The notes under the pieces were generated by a model that was given only the letters and a program-made list of their open reading frames with translations, was not told where the DNA came from and made no database searches. Below, in pieces: positions 32,956-40,650 of a stretch of 46,598 nt of DNA. Origin of the DNA: Miltoncostaea oceani (GTDB lineage: Bacteria; Actinomycetota; Thermoleophilia; Miltoncostaeales; Miltoncostaeaceae); assembly GCF_018141545.1 (NCBI RefSeq), contig NZ_CP064358.1, forward strand, positions 1 to 46,598, read 5' to 3'. Position numbers and translations under genes: made by a program. The stretch's first letter is position 1. Every line of letters begins with the position of its first letter.

Positions 32956-34685
32956 GCGGGGGTCCCCCCGCCGCCGAGGCGCCCGGAGGCCGGCCCGACC
33001 ATGATCCCGTCGGGCCCCTTGCCCGACGGCACCATCGGGAAGACCTTCGCGAGGGGGCTGACGTGCACGTCCACGAGGGCGGGCCCGTCGGCCGCGAACG
33101 CCTCGGCGATCGCGCCGTCGAGGTCCTCGGGGGCGTGGACGGTGGCGGCGTGGATGCCGTAGGCCTGGGCGATGCCGGCGAAGCTCGGCTGGAACGGGGC
33201 GAAGCTCGACCCGGCGTACCGGCCGTCCCAGAACAGCTCCTGCCACTGGCGGACCATGCCGAGGTAGCCGTTGTTCAGGATCACGACCTTCACCGGCAGG
33301 TTGTACATCTGGGCGGTCGAGAGCTCCTGGAGGGTCATCTCGAACGACCCGTCGCCGGAGATGACGACGACGAGCTCGTCGGGGAGGGCGACCTGGGCGC
33401 CGAGGGCGGCGGGCAGGCCGAAGCCCATCGTCCCGAGGCCGCCGGAGGTGATCCACCGGCGGGGACGGTCGAAGACGTAGTGCTGGGCCGCCCACATCTG
33501 ATGCTGGCCGACGTCGGTGCAGACGATCGCGTCGCCGCGGGTGATGCGGTACACCGCCTGGACGACCTCCTGGGGCTGGATGACGCCCGGGTCCTCGTCG
33601 ATGCGGTACGGGTGCTGGCGCTTCCAGCCGGCGATCTGGTCGACCCACGCGGCGCGGCGGGCGGCGTCGTGGGGCTCGGGGAGCGCCTGGTACGCCTCGG
33701 CGAGGGCGGCGAGTGCGGGGGCCGCCTGGCCGGCGATGCCGATGTGGGCGGAGCGGTTCTTCGAGATCTCCGCCGGGTCGACGTCGATGTGGATGATCTT
33801 CGCGTTCGGGGCCCACTCGTTCATGACGGTGGACAGGACCCGCTCGTCGAAGCGCACCCCGACGGCGAGGATCACGTCGGAGGACTGGAACGCGTAGGTC
33901 GCGGCGGCGATGCCGTGCATCCCCGGCATGCCGACGAACAGGGGGTGGGTGCCGGGGAAGCCGCCGAGGCCCATGAGGGTGGTGTTGACGGGGATCCCGG
34001 TGATCTCCGACAGGCGGGTCAGCTCCGCGGAGGCCTCGCCGCTGATGATCCCGCCGCCGGCGTAGATGACGGGGCGCTCCGCGGCGCGCAGGGCGCGGGC
34101 GGCGGCCTCGAGCTGGCGGGGGTGGCCGGCGCCGTCGGGCGGCCGGTAGCCGGGCATCGGCGGGTCGGTCTCGGTGTAGTCCTCGACGTCGCGGGCCCAC
34201 TGGTCGACGCAGACGTCGACGAGGACGGGGCCGGGGCGGCCGGTCTGGGCGACGTGCAGGGCCTCCGCCATCGCCTGCGGCAGGTCGTCGGCGTCCTTGA
34301 TCAGGTACGAGTGCTTCACGATCGGCAGGGTGATGCCGACGATGTCCGCCTCCTGGAAGGCGTCCGTCCCGACGCGTGACGCGCCGACCTGTCCGGTGAT
34401 CGCGACGAGCGGGACGGAGTCCATGTAGGCGTCGGCGATCGGGGTGACGAGGTTCGTCGCCCCCGGCCCGGAGGTGGCGGTGCAGACACCGGCCCGCCCG
34501 GTCACCTTCGCGTAGCCTTCGGCCATGTGCCCGGCGCCCTGCTCGTGCCGCACGAGGAACGTGCGGATGTCCGGATCGTCGTGGAGGGCGTCGAACAGGG
34601 GGATGACCGGCCCGCCCGGCAGGCCGAAGATGGCATTGACGCCGGCCCTCTTGAGGCTGGCGAGGGTCGCGTCGACCGCGCGCAT
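32952..34685 (-). CDS. ilvB: Acetolactate synthase large subunit-type ThDP enzyme
   Basis: 577-aa thiamine-diphosphate enzyme of the acetohydroxyacid synthase type, condensing two pyruvates (or pyruvate and 2-oxobutyrate) for branched-chain amino acids. The catalytic Glu is in FLVRHEQGAGHMAEGYA; GPGATNLVTPIADAYMDSVP, the FAD region DVILAVGVRFDERV, and the ThDP-metal motif from GDGSFEMTLQEL to NNGYLGMVRQWQE are all present. No IlvN regulatory subunit or other ilv gene is adjacent, so a catabolic acetolactate synthase or another ThDP carboligase remains possible. ATG 34685 with GAAGGA upstream; -10-like TACACT on the minus strand at 34732-34727. Confidence 0.88.
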   Translation of the reverse strand: MRAVDATLASLKRAGVNAIFGLPGGPVIPLFDALHDDPDIRTFLVRHEQGAGHMAEGYAKVTGRAGVCTATSGPGATNLVTPIADAYMDSVPLVAITGQVGASRVGTDAFQEADIVGITLPIVKHSYLIKDADDLPQAMAEALHVAQTGRPGPVLVDVCVDQWARDVEDYTETDPPMPGYRPPDGAGHPRQLEAAARALRAAERPVIYAGGGIISGEASAELTRLSEITGIPVNTTLMGLGGFPGTHPLFVGMPGMHGIAAATYAFQSSDVILAVGVRFDERVLSTVMNEWAPNAKIIHIDVDPAEISKNRSAHIGIAGQAAPALAALAEAYQALPEPHDAARRAAWVDQIAGWKRQHPYRIDEDPGVIQPQEVVQAVYRITRGDAIVCTDVGQHQMWAAQHYVFDRPRRWITSGGLGTMGFGLPAALGAQVALPDELVVVISGDGSFEMTLQELSTAQMYNLPVKVVILNNGYLGMVRQWQELFWDGRYAGSSFAPFQPSFAGIAQAYGIHAATVHAPEDLDGAIAEAFAADGPALVDVHVSPLAKVFPMVPSGKGPDGIMVGPASGRLGGGGTPA

Positions 34686-34778
34686 TCTGTGTCCTTCCGC
34701 CCTGTCGTACGAAGGTCTGGCGAGCGAGTGTAAAGGACCCGGCCGGGGTAGGTCCCGACCCAAGGAGGCCCCACAACG

Positions 34779-35135
34779 ATGAGCACCACACCACCGCCCG
34801 CCGGCGACGCCGGCAAGCCCTCGTTCGCCGAGGAGAACGCGCTGCGGATCGCGTCGGAGTCGATCACCCACTACGACGCCGCGTCCGACACCTACCACTG
34901 CAGCTACGGCCCGCCCGTCCCGGCCGTGACGGTCCACGACCCCGAGCGTGGGCTCCTGGTCCGGGTCGAGCCCCAGAGCCGGCAGGTCGTCGGGTTCTCG
35001 ATCCCCCAGTTCAAGCAGTGGCACGCCGAGCACGCCGACGAGGGCGGGGAGTTCCAGATCGACCTCCCGTCGATGTGGGCGCTGAGCCCTGACGACGACA
35101 TCCCCGAGGCGCCGCCGGAGGCCCCCGCGACCTGA
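34779..35135 (+). CDS. Small DUF2283-like protein, paralog 2
   Basis: 118-aa protein sharing the core of the 32653 product: [33 protein letters not shown] and GEFQIDLPS line up in order and spacing. It has an extra N-terminal segment of about 25 residues and a Pro-rich C-terminal tail. Excellent AAGGAGG 10 nt before ATG 34779. Divergent from ilvB across a 93-nt gap. Function unknown. Confidence 0.78.
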   Translation: MSTTPPPAGDAGKPSFAEENALRIASESITHYDAASDTYHCSYGPPVPAVTVHDPERGLLVRVEPQSRQVVGFSIPQFKQWHAEHADEGGEFQIDLPSMWALSPDDDIPEAPPEAPAT

Positions 35136-35164
35136 GCCGCGAGGCGCTCCCCGGGGGGCGTTCG

Positions 35165-35170
35165 GTACAC
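35165..35170 (+). promoter_or_regulatory. Possible -10 box (TACACT) for the MoxR operon
   Basis: TACACT sits 39 nt before ATG 35210. No matching -35 was identified. Confidence 0.35.
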
Positions 35171-35209
35171 TCACCTGATCGTTTGAGCCAACCGGCACGA
35201 GGAGCCCGA

Positions 35210-36022
35210 ATGGCGGTCGAGAGCCAGCGCGTCGAGGATTTCCGCCTCACCAAGGAGCCGTACTACCTGCCCCTGGGCAACGAGGTGGAGCTCTTCGAGT
35301 CGGCCTACCACGCGCGTCTGCCGGTGATGCTGAAGGGCCCCACCGGCTGCGGGAAGACGCGGTTCGTGGAGCACATGAGCTGGCGCCTGAAGCGCACGCT
35401 CGTGACCGTCGCCTGCCACGAGGACCTGACGGCGTCGGACCTCGTCGGCAAGTACACCCTCCGCGGTGACGAGACGATCTGGCAGGACGGGCCGCTGACG
35501 ACCGCGGTGAAGGCCGGGGGCATCGCGTACCTCGACGAGGTCGTCGAGGCCCGCAAGGACACCACCGTCGTCATCCACCCCCTCACCGACGACCGGCGGG
35601 TGCTGCCCCTCGAGAAGAAGGGCGAGATCGTCAAGGCGCCCGACGAGTTCCAGCTCGTCATCTCGTACAACCCGGGGTACCAGTCGGTCCTGAAGGACCT
35701 GAAGCACTCGACCAAGCAGCGCTTCGTCGCGATCGAGTTCGACTACCCGCCCCCGGACCTCGAGGAGTCGATCCTCAAGGCCGAGGCCGGCATCGACGAC
35801 GACACCGCCGCCAAGCTCGTGAAGATCGCGGAGAAGGTGCGCAACCTCCGCACCCACGGCCTCGAGGAGGGCGTCTCGACGCGTCTGCTGGTCTACGCCG
35901 GCCAGCTCATCCAGGGCGGGGTCGAGCCGATCGCGGCGTGCGAGGCCACGATCTGCAAGCCGATCACCGACGACCTGGAGATGCAGCGCTCGATCGTCGA
36001 GATCATCGCGACGCAGTTCTAG
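35210..36022 (+). CDS. MoxR-type AAA+ ATPase (CbbQ/NorQ family)
   Basis: 270-aa AAA+ ATPase. Walker A GPTGCGKT at 43-50, Walker B GGIAYLDE with D109-E110, and the sensor-1 Asn in ISYNPGY (N154). Family members act with a VWA partner to insert metals into, or remodel, a client enzyme (NO reductase, Rubisco and others). ATG 35210 is set by ACGAGGAG 6 nt upstream; a TTG at 35183 has no site. It is followed by a helical protein and a VWA protein in one operon; no usual client gene is in the window. Confidence 0.9.
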   Translation: MAVESQRVEDFRLTKEPYYLPLGNEVELFESAYHARLPVMLKGPTGCGKTRFVEHMSWRLKRTLVTVACHEDLTASDLVGKYTLRGDETIWQDGPLTTAVKAGGIAYLDEVVEARKDTTVVIHPLTDDRRVLPLEKKGEIVKAPDEFQLVISYNPGYQSVLKDLKHSTKQRFVAIEFDYPPPDLEESILKAEAGIDDDTAAKLVKIAEKVRNLRTHGLEEGVSTRLLVYAGQLIQGGVEPIAACEATICKPITDDLEMQRSIVEIIATQF

Positions 36023-36038
36023 CGGGGCGGGGCGCGCC

Positions 36039-37127
36039 GTGACCTTCGGTCCCGCCGTGGGCAACGTGGGCATGTACGTCGCCCGCGAGATGCTGATCTC
36101 GGTCCCCGAGGACCAGCGCCAGGCGTACCTGCGCATGGTCGAGGAGATCTCGGACCTGAAGTACCAGCTCGGGGTGGAGGTCGCCCGCCAGCTGCCGCGG
36201 CTGCTGGCGGAGGCCGACCCGGAGCGGGTCGAGCGGTACCTCGCGCAGGTGCGGGAGGTCGCGGCGACGGGGTGGAAGAGCGGCGTCGAGGTCGCCAAGC
36301 AGCTTCCCGACCTCTACGACGCCCCCGACGCGACCCTCGCCGGCGCCTACGTGGACATCGTCTCCCAGGCGACCGCGGGGCCCCCCGAGGACACCGAGAC
36401 CGCCCAGCTCGCGACGGAGCTCGACGCCCTCGAGCGTGAGCTGCGGGAGATGGAGCCGAAGGTGAAGCGGGCGCAGGAGCTCCGCACCCAGCTCGCCGCC
36501 CGGGACCGCCGCGACGAGAAGCGCCGCAAGCACGCCGTGGAGCTGGCGTCGGCGCTCCCGCCGATCCTCGCCCGCCTCCGTCCCCGGTACCGGCCGGCGT
36601 ACCTCGACCAGGTCCGCCAGGTCGCCGCCGCCGACCCCGAGGCGTCGCTGGAGGCCGCCGACACCCTCCTCGACCTGTTGAACGGGGAGCGCGTCTCGAC
36701 GGACGGGGCGGCGGAGTGGGTGACTCGCGGGCTGGAGGTCCTCGACCGCAACAAGGAGGTCGGCCGCGGCTACTTCCGCCTCGGGTCGAAGTACTCCCTG
36801 CAGGTCCTGGAGGAGCTGAAGGAGGGCCTGGCGCTGAAGTCCGTCGCCCGGGTCCTGAAGCTCTACGCGACGGCCCTCTCGGGCCACGAGGTCGCGATCC
36901 GCGGCACGAACGAGCTGCAGGCCGTCGACGCGTACGGGGCGGACCACATCATCCTGCCCCCGGAGATGCACTTCTTCGAGGACGACGCCGGCAACTTCAC
37001 GGCGTACAAGGTCGCGACCGCCCACGGCGCCGGCCGGATCGAGTTCGGCACCTACGAGTTCTCGCTCGGCGACATCCCCGAGACCGTCGAGCACCTGCGG
37101 GCCCGCTACTCCCAGGAGATCCGCTGA
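36039..37127 (+). CDS. Helical-repeat protein of the MoxR/VWA operon
   Basis: 362-aa mostly helical protein. It carries repeated units of the kind LGVEVARQLPRLLAEADP/ERVERYLAQVREVA and SGVEVAKQLPDLYDAPD (about residues 45-110), a charged coiled-coil-like stretch (ELDALERELREMEPKVKRA near 130-150), another repeat unit at 170-215, and a folded C-terminal part with GTNELQAVDAYGADHIILPP. NorD/CbbO-like proteins can carry comparable N-terminal helical regions, so this may be a detached N-terminal half of a NorD-like partner. No catalytic motif seen. GTG 36039 start. Confidence 0.7.
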   Translation: MTFGPAVGNVGMYVAREMLISVPEDQRQAYLRMVEEISDLKYQLGVEVARQLPRLLAEADPERVERYLAQVREVAATGWKSGVEVAKQLPDLYDAPDATLAGAYVDIVSQATAGPPEDTETAQLATELDALERELREMEPKVKRAQELRTQLAARDRRDEKRRKHAVELASALPPILARLRPRYRPAYLDQVRQVAAADPEASLEAADTLLDLLNGERVSTDGAAEWVTRGLEVLDRNKEVGRGYFRLGSKYSLQVLEELKEGLALKSVARVLKLYATALSGHEVAIRGTNELQAVDAYGADHIILPPEMHFFEDDAGNFTAYKVATAHGAGRIEFGTYEFSLGDIPETVEHLRARYSQEIR

Positions 37128-38920
37128 GCACCCTGCGCGCCACCGACACCGACCTCACCCGGTTCTACGGGCTGTTCCCCCAGCCGGCGCTCGCCCGCGA
37201 CCTCTTCAACATCGTCGAGGGCCACCGCGTCGACGCCGCCATCCGGCGGGCGTACCCCGGGATCCGCCGTGACATGGCGATGATCCAGACCGCCAGCGCC
37301 GAACGCCGCCCCGAGCTGGCGACCCTCTCGGACGCCCAGGCCGTCGTCGAGGCGCTGCTGCAGCACAGCCTCGGCCTCTCCCCCGACCGCACCGAGCTCG
37401 CGCCTGTCACCCAGACGGTGATCGTCCAGGCGATCGAGCTGCTCGTGACGATCGAGGCCCCCGAGAACCGGGTGGGGGACGCCGCGACCCTCACCGGCCG
37501 CCTCTACGCCCTCATCGACGAGGGCCTCGCCGACCCCGGTCAGCGGTCGATGCCGCAGCAGGAGGAGGGCCCCCAGGACCCCGGCACGCCCCCGCCGCCG
37601 GGTGAGGGCGAGGAGCCGCCCCCCGCCGGCTCCGGGGTCGAGGACTACGAGCAGATGGAGCTGCCGCCGTTCATGACCCCCGTCATGGAGCAGCTCGTGC
37701 GGCCCCCCTCCGACGCCCCCGTGAAGCGGGAGGCGGACCAGGCGGAGGGCCAGGAGGGCGGCGAGGGCGAGAAGAAGCCACCGGCGGAGGACGAGGCCGG
37801 CGACGCCGACAAGGCGATGTCGACGAGCGAGGCGCAGGCCGGTCAGGGCCAGCCCGACGAGGTCGCCCAGCAGACCTCCTCCTCCGGTGAGGAGGACGCA
37901 CCCCCCGGGTCCGCCGACGGCCGCTCCGACGACGCCGAGGGCGGCGGGTCGGACTCCCCCGACCAGACGGGCCTCGCCGACGTCCCCCACGTGGAGCCGG
38001 AGGCGGAGGAGTCCGACCTCGGTGAGCAGGTCTTCCACTACGACGAGTGGGACCACAAGATCGAGGACTACCGGCCGTCGTGGTGCACCCTCACCGAGCA
38101 CCGCCAGACGCGGACCCAGGAGGGCTTCGTCGCGGCGACGTTCCACGAGTTCGGCGGGATCGTCACCCAGATCCGGCGCAACTTCCAGCTGATGCGCCCC
38201 GAGGCGCTCCGGAAGATGCGCTACCAGGAGGACGGCGACGACCTCGACACCGACGGCCTCGTCGAGTACGTCGTCGACCGCAAGGCCCGCGTGTCCCCCA
38301 CCCCCCGGGTCTACATCAAGCGCGACAAGCGCGACCGGGACGTGACGACGGCGTTCCTCGTCGACATGTCGAGCTCCACCGACCGCAAGATCGACGGCCG
38401 GAAGCGGATCATCGACATCGAGAAGGAGGCCCTCCTCCTGATGTGCGAGGCCCTCGAGGCGATCCGCGACGAGTACGCCATCTACGGCTTCTCGGGGTCG
38501 GGCCGCGAGGACGCCCAGTTCTACGTCGTGAAGGAGCTGGGGGAGCGGTACGACGACCGGGTGAAGGGACGCATCGGCGGCATCTACGCCCGCCAGAAGA
38601 CCCGGATGGGGCCGGCGATCCGGCACGCCACCCGCCGCCTCGCCGCCGCCGACTCGAACGTGAAGCTGATGATCCTCCTCACCGACGGCAAGCCCTACGA
38701 CTCCGACACCTACCAGGACAACGCCTACGCGCAGGAGGACACGAAGATGGCCCTCCGCGAGGCCCGCCGGGAGAAGATCCACCTGTTCTGCGTGACCGTC
38801 GACCGGGAGGGCGCCGACTACCTCCCCCACATGTACTCGGACGCCAACTTCGTCGTCGTCGACGACGTCCGGACCCTCCCGCAGAAGCTCCCCCAGCTGT
38901 ACCGCCGCCTCACGACCTGA
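37124..38920 (+). CDS. VWA/MIDAS protein (NorD/CbbO-like), CTG start
   Basis: 598-aa partner of the MoxR ATPase. The N-terminal domain (TRFYGLFPQPALARDLFNIVE, then HRVDAAIRRAYPGIRRDM) resembles NorD; an acidic low-complexity linker spans about 143-300; the C-terminal von Willebrand A domain has the metal site D414-M-S-S-S in FLVDMSSSTD and a later LLTDGKPYDSD. It probably binds the client through the metal site while the ATPase pulls. CTG 37124 is chosen: it overlaps the previous stop (CTGA), AGGAG lies 5 nt upstream, and the conserved region begins at once. Confidence 0.87.
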   Translation: MSTLRATDTDLTRFYGLFPQPALARDLFNIVEGHRVDAAIRRAYPGIRRDMAMIQTASAERRPELATLSDAQAVVEALLQHSLGLSPDRTELAPVTQTVIVQAIELLVTIEAPENRVGDAATLTGRLYALIDEGLADPGQRSMPQQEEGPQDPGTPPPPGEGEEPPPAGSGVEDYEQMELPPFMTPVMEQLVRPPSDAPVKREADQAEGQEGGEGEKKPPAEDEAGDADKAMSTSEAQAGQGQPDEVAQQTSSSGEEDAPPGSADGRSDDAEGGGSDSPDQTGLADVPHVEPEAEESDLGEQVFHYDEWDHKIEDYRPSWCTLTEHRQTRTQEGFVAATFHEFGGIVTQIRRNFQLMRPEALRKMRYQEDGDDLDTDGLVEYVVDRKARVSPTPRVYIKRDKRDRDVTTAFLVDMSSSTDRKIDGRKRIIDIEKEALLLMCEALEAIRDEYAIYGFSGSGREDAQFYVVKELGERYDDRVKGRIGGIYARQKTRMGPAIRHATRRLAAADSNVKLMILLTDGKPYDSDTYQDNAYAQEDTKMALREARREKIHLFCVTVDREGADYLPHMYSDANFVVVDDVRTLPQKLPQLYRRLTT

Positions 38921-38981
38921 CCCCGACCGGGGTACACGACTCGCGCCACCGGGGGTAAACGACTCGCGGCCCGGGCCGTCC

Positions 38982-39014
38982 CGCGAGCCGGTTCCCCGGG
39001 GTCACCGACTCGCG
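38982..39014. repeat. Iteron palindrome (inverted plus direct copy)
   Basis: An inverted iteron (38982-38997) abuts a direct one (38998-39014), giving a near-palindrome of 33 bp. A second such pair lies at 39143-39174. Confidence 0.7.
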
Positions 39015-39078
39015 GACGGGGGGATCCCGCTCGCGGACGGGGGGATGCGACTCGCGCACCCACGTCCCCCACCCCGTT

Positions 39079-39087
39079 TTCTCCACA
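39079..39087 (+). other. DnaA-box-like site
   Basis: TTCTCCACA differs at one position from TTATCCACA and from the actinobacterial TTGTCCACA. It lies in the gap within the iteron array, where a host DnaA site is usual. Confidence 0.5.
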
Positions 39088-39267
39088 GGCCCGCCGTCGC
39101 CGCGAGACCCCGACCGGGGTAACCCGCTCGCCCCGACCGCCCGGCGAGCCGGTGACCGGGGTAGCCGCCTCGCGCGGCACGGGGGGTAACCGACTCGCGT
39201 CGACCCGGGGGATGCGACTCGCGCGCGGACGCCGTTCTCCCCTGCAAAACGACCACTTCCGCCGCCC

Positions 39268-39306
39268 GTAGGTTTAAGGGTTAATAGGGGTTAGGGAAAA
39301 GAACAG
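39268..39306. other. Relatively AT-rich stretch, candidate DNA-unwinding element
   Basis: Contains TTTAAGGGTTAATAGGGGTT with three GGGTTA-like units and an A-rich end, the only such stretch nearby. Its place between iterons and rep fits an origin-opening element. Confidence 0.5.
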
Positions 39307-39308
39307 AG

Positions 39309-39347
39309 GCCGTGGCCGGCCGAACCGCTTCGCGGCCCGGCCACGGC
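39309..39347. repeat. Perfect 11-bp inverted repeat ahead of rep
   Basis: GCCGTGGCCGG (39309-39319) pairs with 39337-39347 around a 17-nt interior that itself holds a CGAA/TTCG stem. Could be a terminator shielding the rep promoter or a structural part of the origin. Confidence 0.5.
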
Positions 39348-39378
39348 GCGAGCCGGTTACCCCGGTTGCGGTCTCGCG
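39347..39378. promoter_or_regulatory. Inverted iteron pair just upstream of rep, candidate autoregulatory operator
   Basis: CGCGAGCCGGTTACCCC (39347-39363) is an inverted iteron matching the consensus at all but one base, followed by a degenerate direct copy ending CTCGCG at 39378. In iteron plasmids, Rep dimers commonly repress rep from such inverted repeats. Confidence 0.5.
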
Positions 39379-39418
39379 ACCCGTGGTGTCCGGCCGACCG
39401 CCGCGCAAGACTTGTCGG

Positions 39419-40402
39419 GTGCCCCCCTCCCCCGCGTCCCGCCGCAACGAGACCGTCCCCCTGGAGCGTCCCGGCGTCCGCCGCCGCGAGGGCTCCGCCG
39501 CCGCGGACGACAACCACCTGAGCGGCGCGGAGGCGCAGCTCGCCCTCTGCGAACCGGACCACCTCCGCCGCCTCGAGCAGCCCCTCAAGTACGGCTTCGC
39601 GGACCGCTCCAGCGCCCGGAAGGGCCTCGAGGTCGCCGCCGGCGTCGCGATCGCCGACCGCCTCGGGTCGATCCGCCAGACCGCCGGCCCCCCGATCGGC
39701 CGTCACGGGTACATGGCGATCGTCTGGCTGGGGTCGCGGTGGCTGCAGCTCGAGCAGGCGGGGGCGTCGGCGGTGCCGTTCACCCAGTACCGCCTCCTCC
39801 ACGACTTCGGGTGGGCGGAGTCCGGCAAGAACGCCCGCCAGGCCCTCAAGCGGACCCTCCTCAACCTCCAGGATGCCCGGTGGGAGGGTGAGGTCAACGA
39901 CTCCGAGACGGGCCGCAAGACCCACGAGGACCACTTCGGGATCATCGACCGCGTCCTGTGGCCCGTCGTCTCCGACGGCCGGCTGGAGCGCCTCGGCTAC
40001 ATCTTCCTCGGCAGCTGGTTCCTGGAGCAGCTCCGCCACGAGGCGGGCGTCTACATCGACTGGGACGTCCTGCGGGACCTCCCCCCCATCGCCCGCAAGC
40101 TCTACGGCCTGCTGGAGAACGACCGGTTCGAGGACGCCGGCGACGGCGAGGAGTGGCAGGCGTACTGGCTGGGGCCCCCGTTCTTCGCGAGCGTCGGCTC
40201 CACCTGCGCGCGGGAGCGCGACAACGTCGCCGCCGTCTCCCGCGCCTGCGAGGCCGTCGCGAGCCACCCCGGCACCGGGTACCGGTTCGTCCGGGAGCGG
40301 GTCGCCGTCGACGACGGCTGGGCCCACCAGCTGATCGTCACCCGCCCCGCCGGCACCGCCGGCCGCCGCTCCCCCCGCACCCTCACCCGCACGGGGACCT
40401 AG
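39419..40402 (+). CDS. Plasmid replication initiator protein (RPA/RepA-like)
   Basis: About 327 aa from GTG 39419; GTG 39383 or 39386 are also possible, and none has a clear Shine-Dalgarno. It contains winged-helix segments of plasmid replication initiators: VPFTQYRLLHDFGWAESGKN then RQALKRTLLNLQDARW, and YIFLGSWFLEQLR followed by YIDWDVLRDLPPIARKLYGLL, which matches the RPA family pattern. It should bind the iterons upstream to open the origin and recruit host replication proteins. The TAG stop lies inside the 6-bp target duplication of the IS481 element, which begins 1 nt later, so the gene is intact. Partition genes follow beyond the insertion sequence. Confidence 0.78.
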   Translation: MPPSPASRRNETVPLERPGVRRREGSAAADDNHLSGAEAQLALCEPDHLRRLEQPLKYGFADRSSARKGLEVAAGVAIADRLGSIRQTAGPPIGRHGYMAIVWLGSRWLQLEQAGASAVPFTQYRLLHDFGWAESGKNARQALKRTLLNLQDARWEGEVNDSETGRKTHEDHFGIIDRVLWPVVSDGRLERLGYIFLGSWFLEQLRHEAGVYIDWDVLRDLPPIARKLYGLLENDRFEDAGDGEEWQAYWLGPPFFASVGSTCARERDNVAAVSRACEAVASHPGTGYRFVRERVAVDDGWAHQLIVTRPAGTAGRRSPRTLTRTGT

Positions 40403-40403
40403 A
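40398..40403 (+). repeat. Left 6-bp target-site duplication CCTAGA of the IS481 element
   Basis: Identical to 42763-42768 on the other side of the element. It includes the rep stop codon TAG. Confidence 0.9.
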
Positions 40404-40448
40404 TGTAGTCACCCGGAGCGTTGTTGACGGTTCCGGGTTGACGTAGGG

Positions 40449-40504
40449 AGGACCCCCGAGGCTCTGTGGAGGTGTCGAAGCCTTCCCAGCCCCAAGGGGG
40501 TCCT
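40449..40504 (+). promoter_or_regulatory. Inverted repeat masking the IS481 transposase ribosome site
   Basis: AGGACCCCC (40449-40457) is complementary to 40496-40504, which covers the Shine-Dalgarno AAGGGGG (40494-40500) of the transposase GTG at 40506. Transcripts entering from rep would fold and hide it, a known safeguard in insertion sequences. Confidence 0.5.
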
Positions 40505-40505
40505 C

Positions 40506-40619
40506 GTGGCGCACGCTAACGCCCGTTTGACCGTTCACGGAAGGGCACTGCTCGTTGAACGGGTCCTGGCCGGCCATCGCCCGGCTGATGTCGCCCACCA
40601 GATGGGCTGCTCGAGAGCT
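40506..40619 (+). pseudogene. IS481 transposase, N-terminal fragment
   Basis: Encodes the first 38 residues (MAHANARLTVHGRALLVERV, then LAGHRPADVAHQMGCSRA), the typical IS481 N-terminal helix-turn-helix start. GTG start with AAGGGGG 5 nt upstream. The frame is cut by the IS3 element and resumes at 41899 with TAYKW in register. Confidence 0.88.
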
Positions 40620-40650
40620 TGGAGTCGCCCCGCTTTGGCGGACAGTTTTC

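Larger units (their letters stand above)
38929..39223. repeat. Iteron array: 9 direct and 2 inverted 16-17 bp repeats
   Basis: Consensus GGGGTAACCGACTCGCG. Direct copies: 38929-38945, 38952-38968, 38998-39014, 39020-39035, 39041-39056, 39116-39132, 39158-39174, 39183-39199, 39208-39223. Inverted copies: 38982-38997 and 39143-39157. Start-to-start spacing is 21-25 bp, about two helical turns, with one 75-bp gap that holds a DnaA-box-like site. Spacing and position before a replication initiator gene mark them as Rep-binding iterons. No gene lies between 38921 and the rep start. Confidence 0.85.

Noticed and set aside
38929-39223. Repeat array as a CRISPR
   Set aside because: Repeats are only 16-17 bp, occur in both orientations, have 4-8 bp gaps and no equal-length unique spacers; no cas genes nearby.
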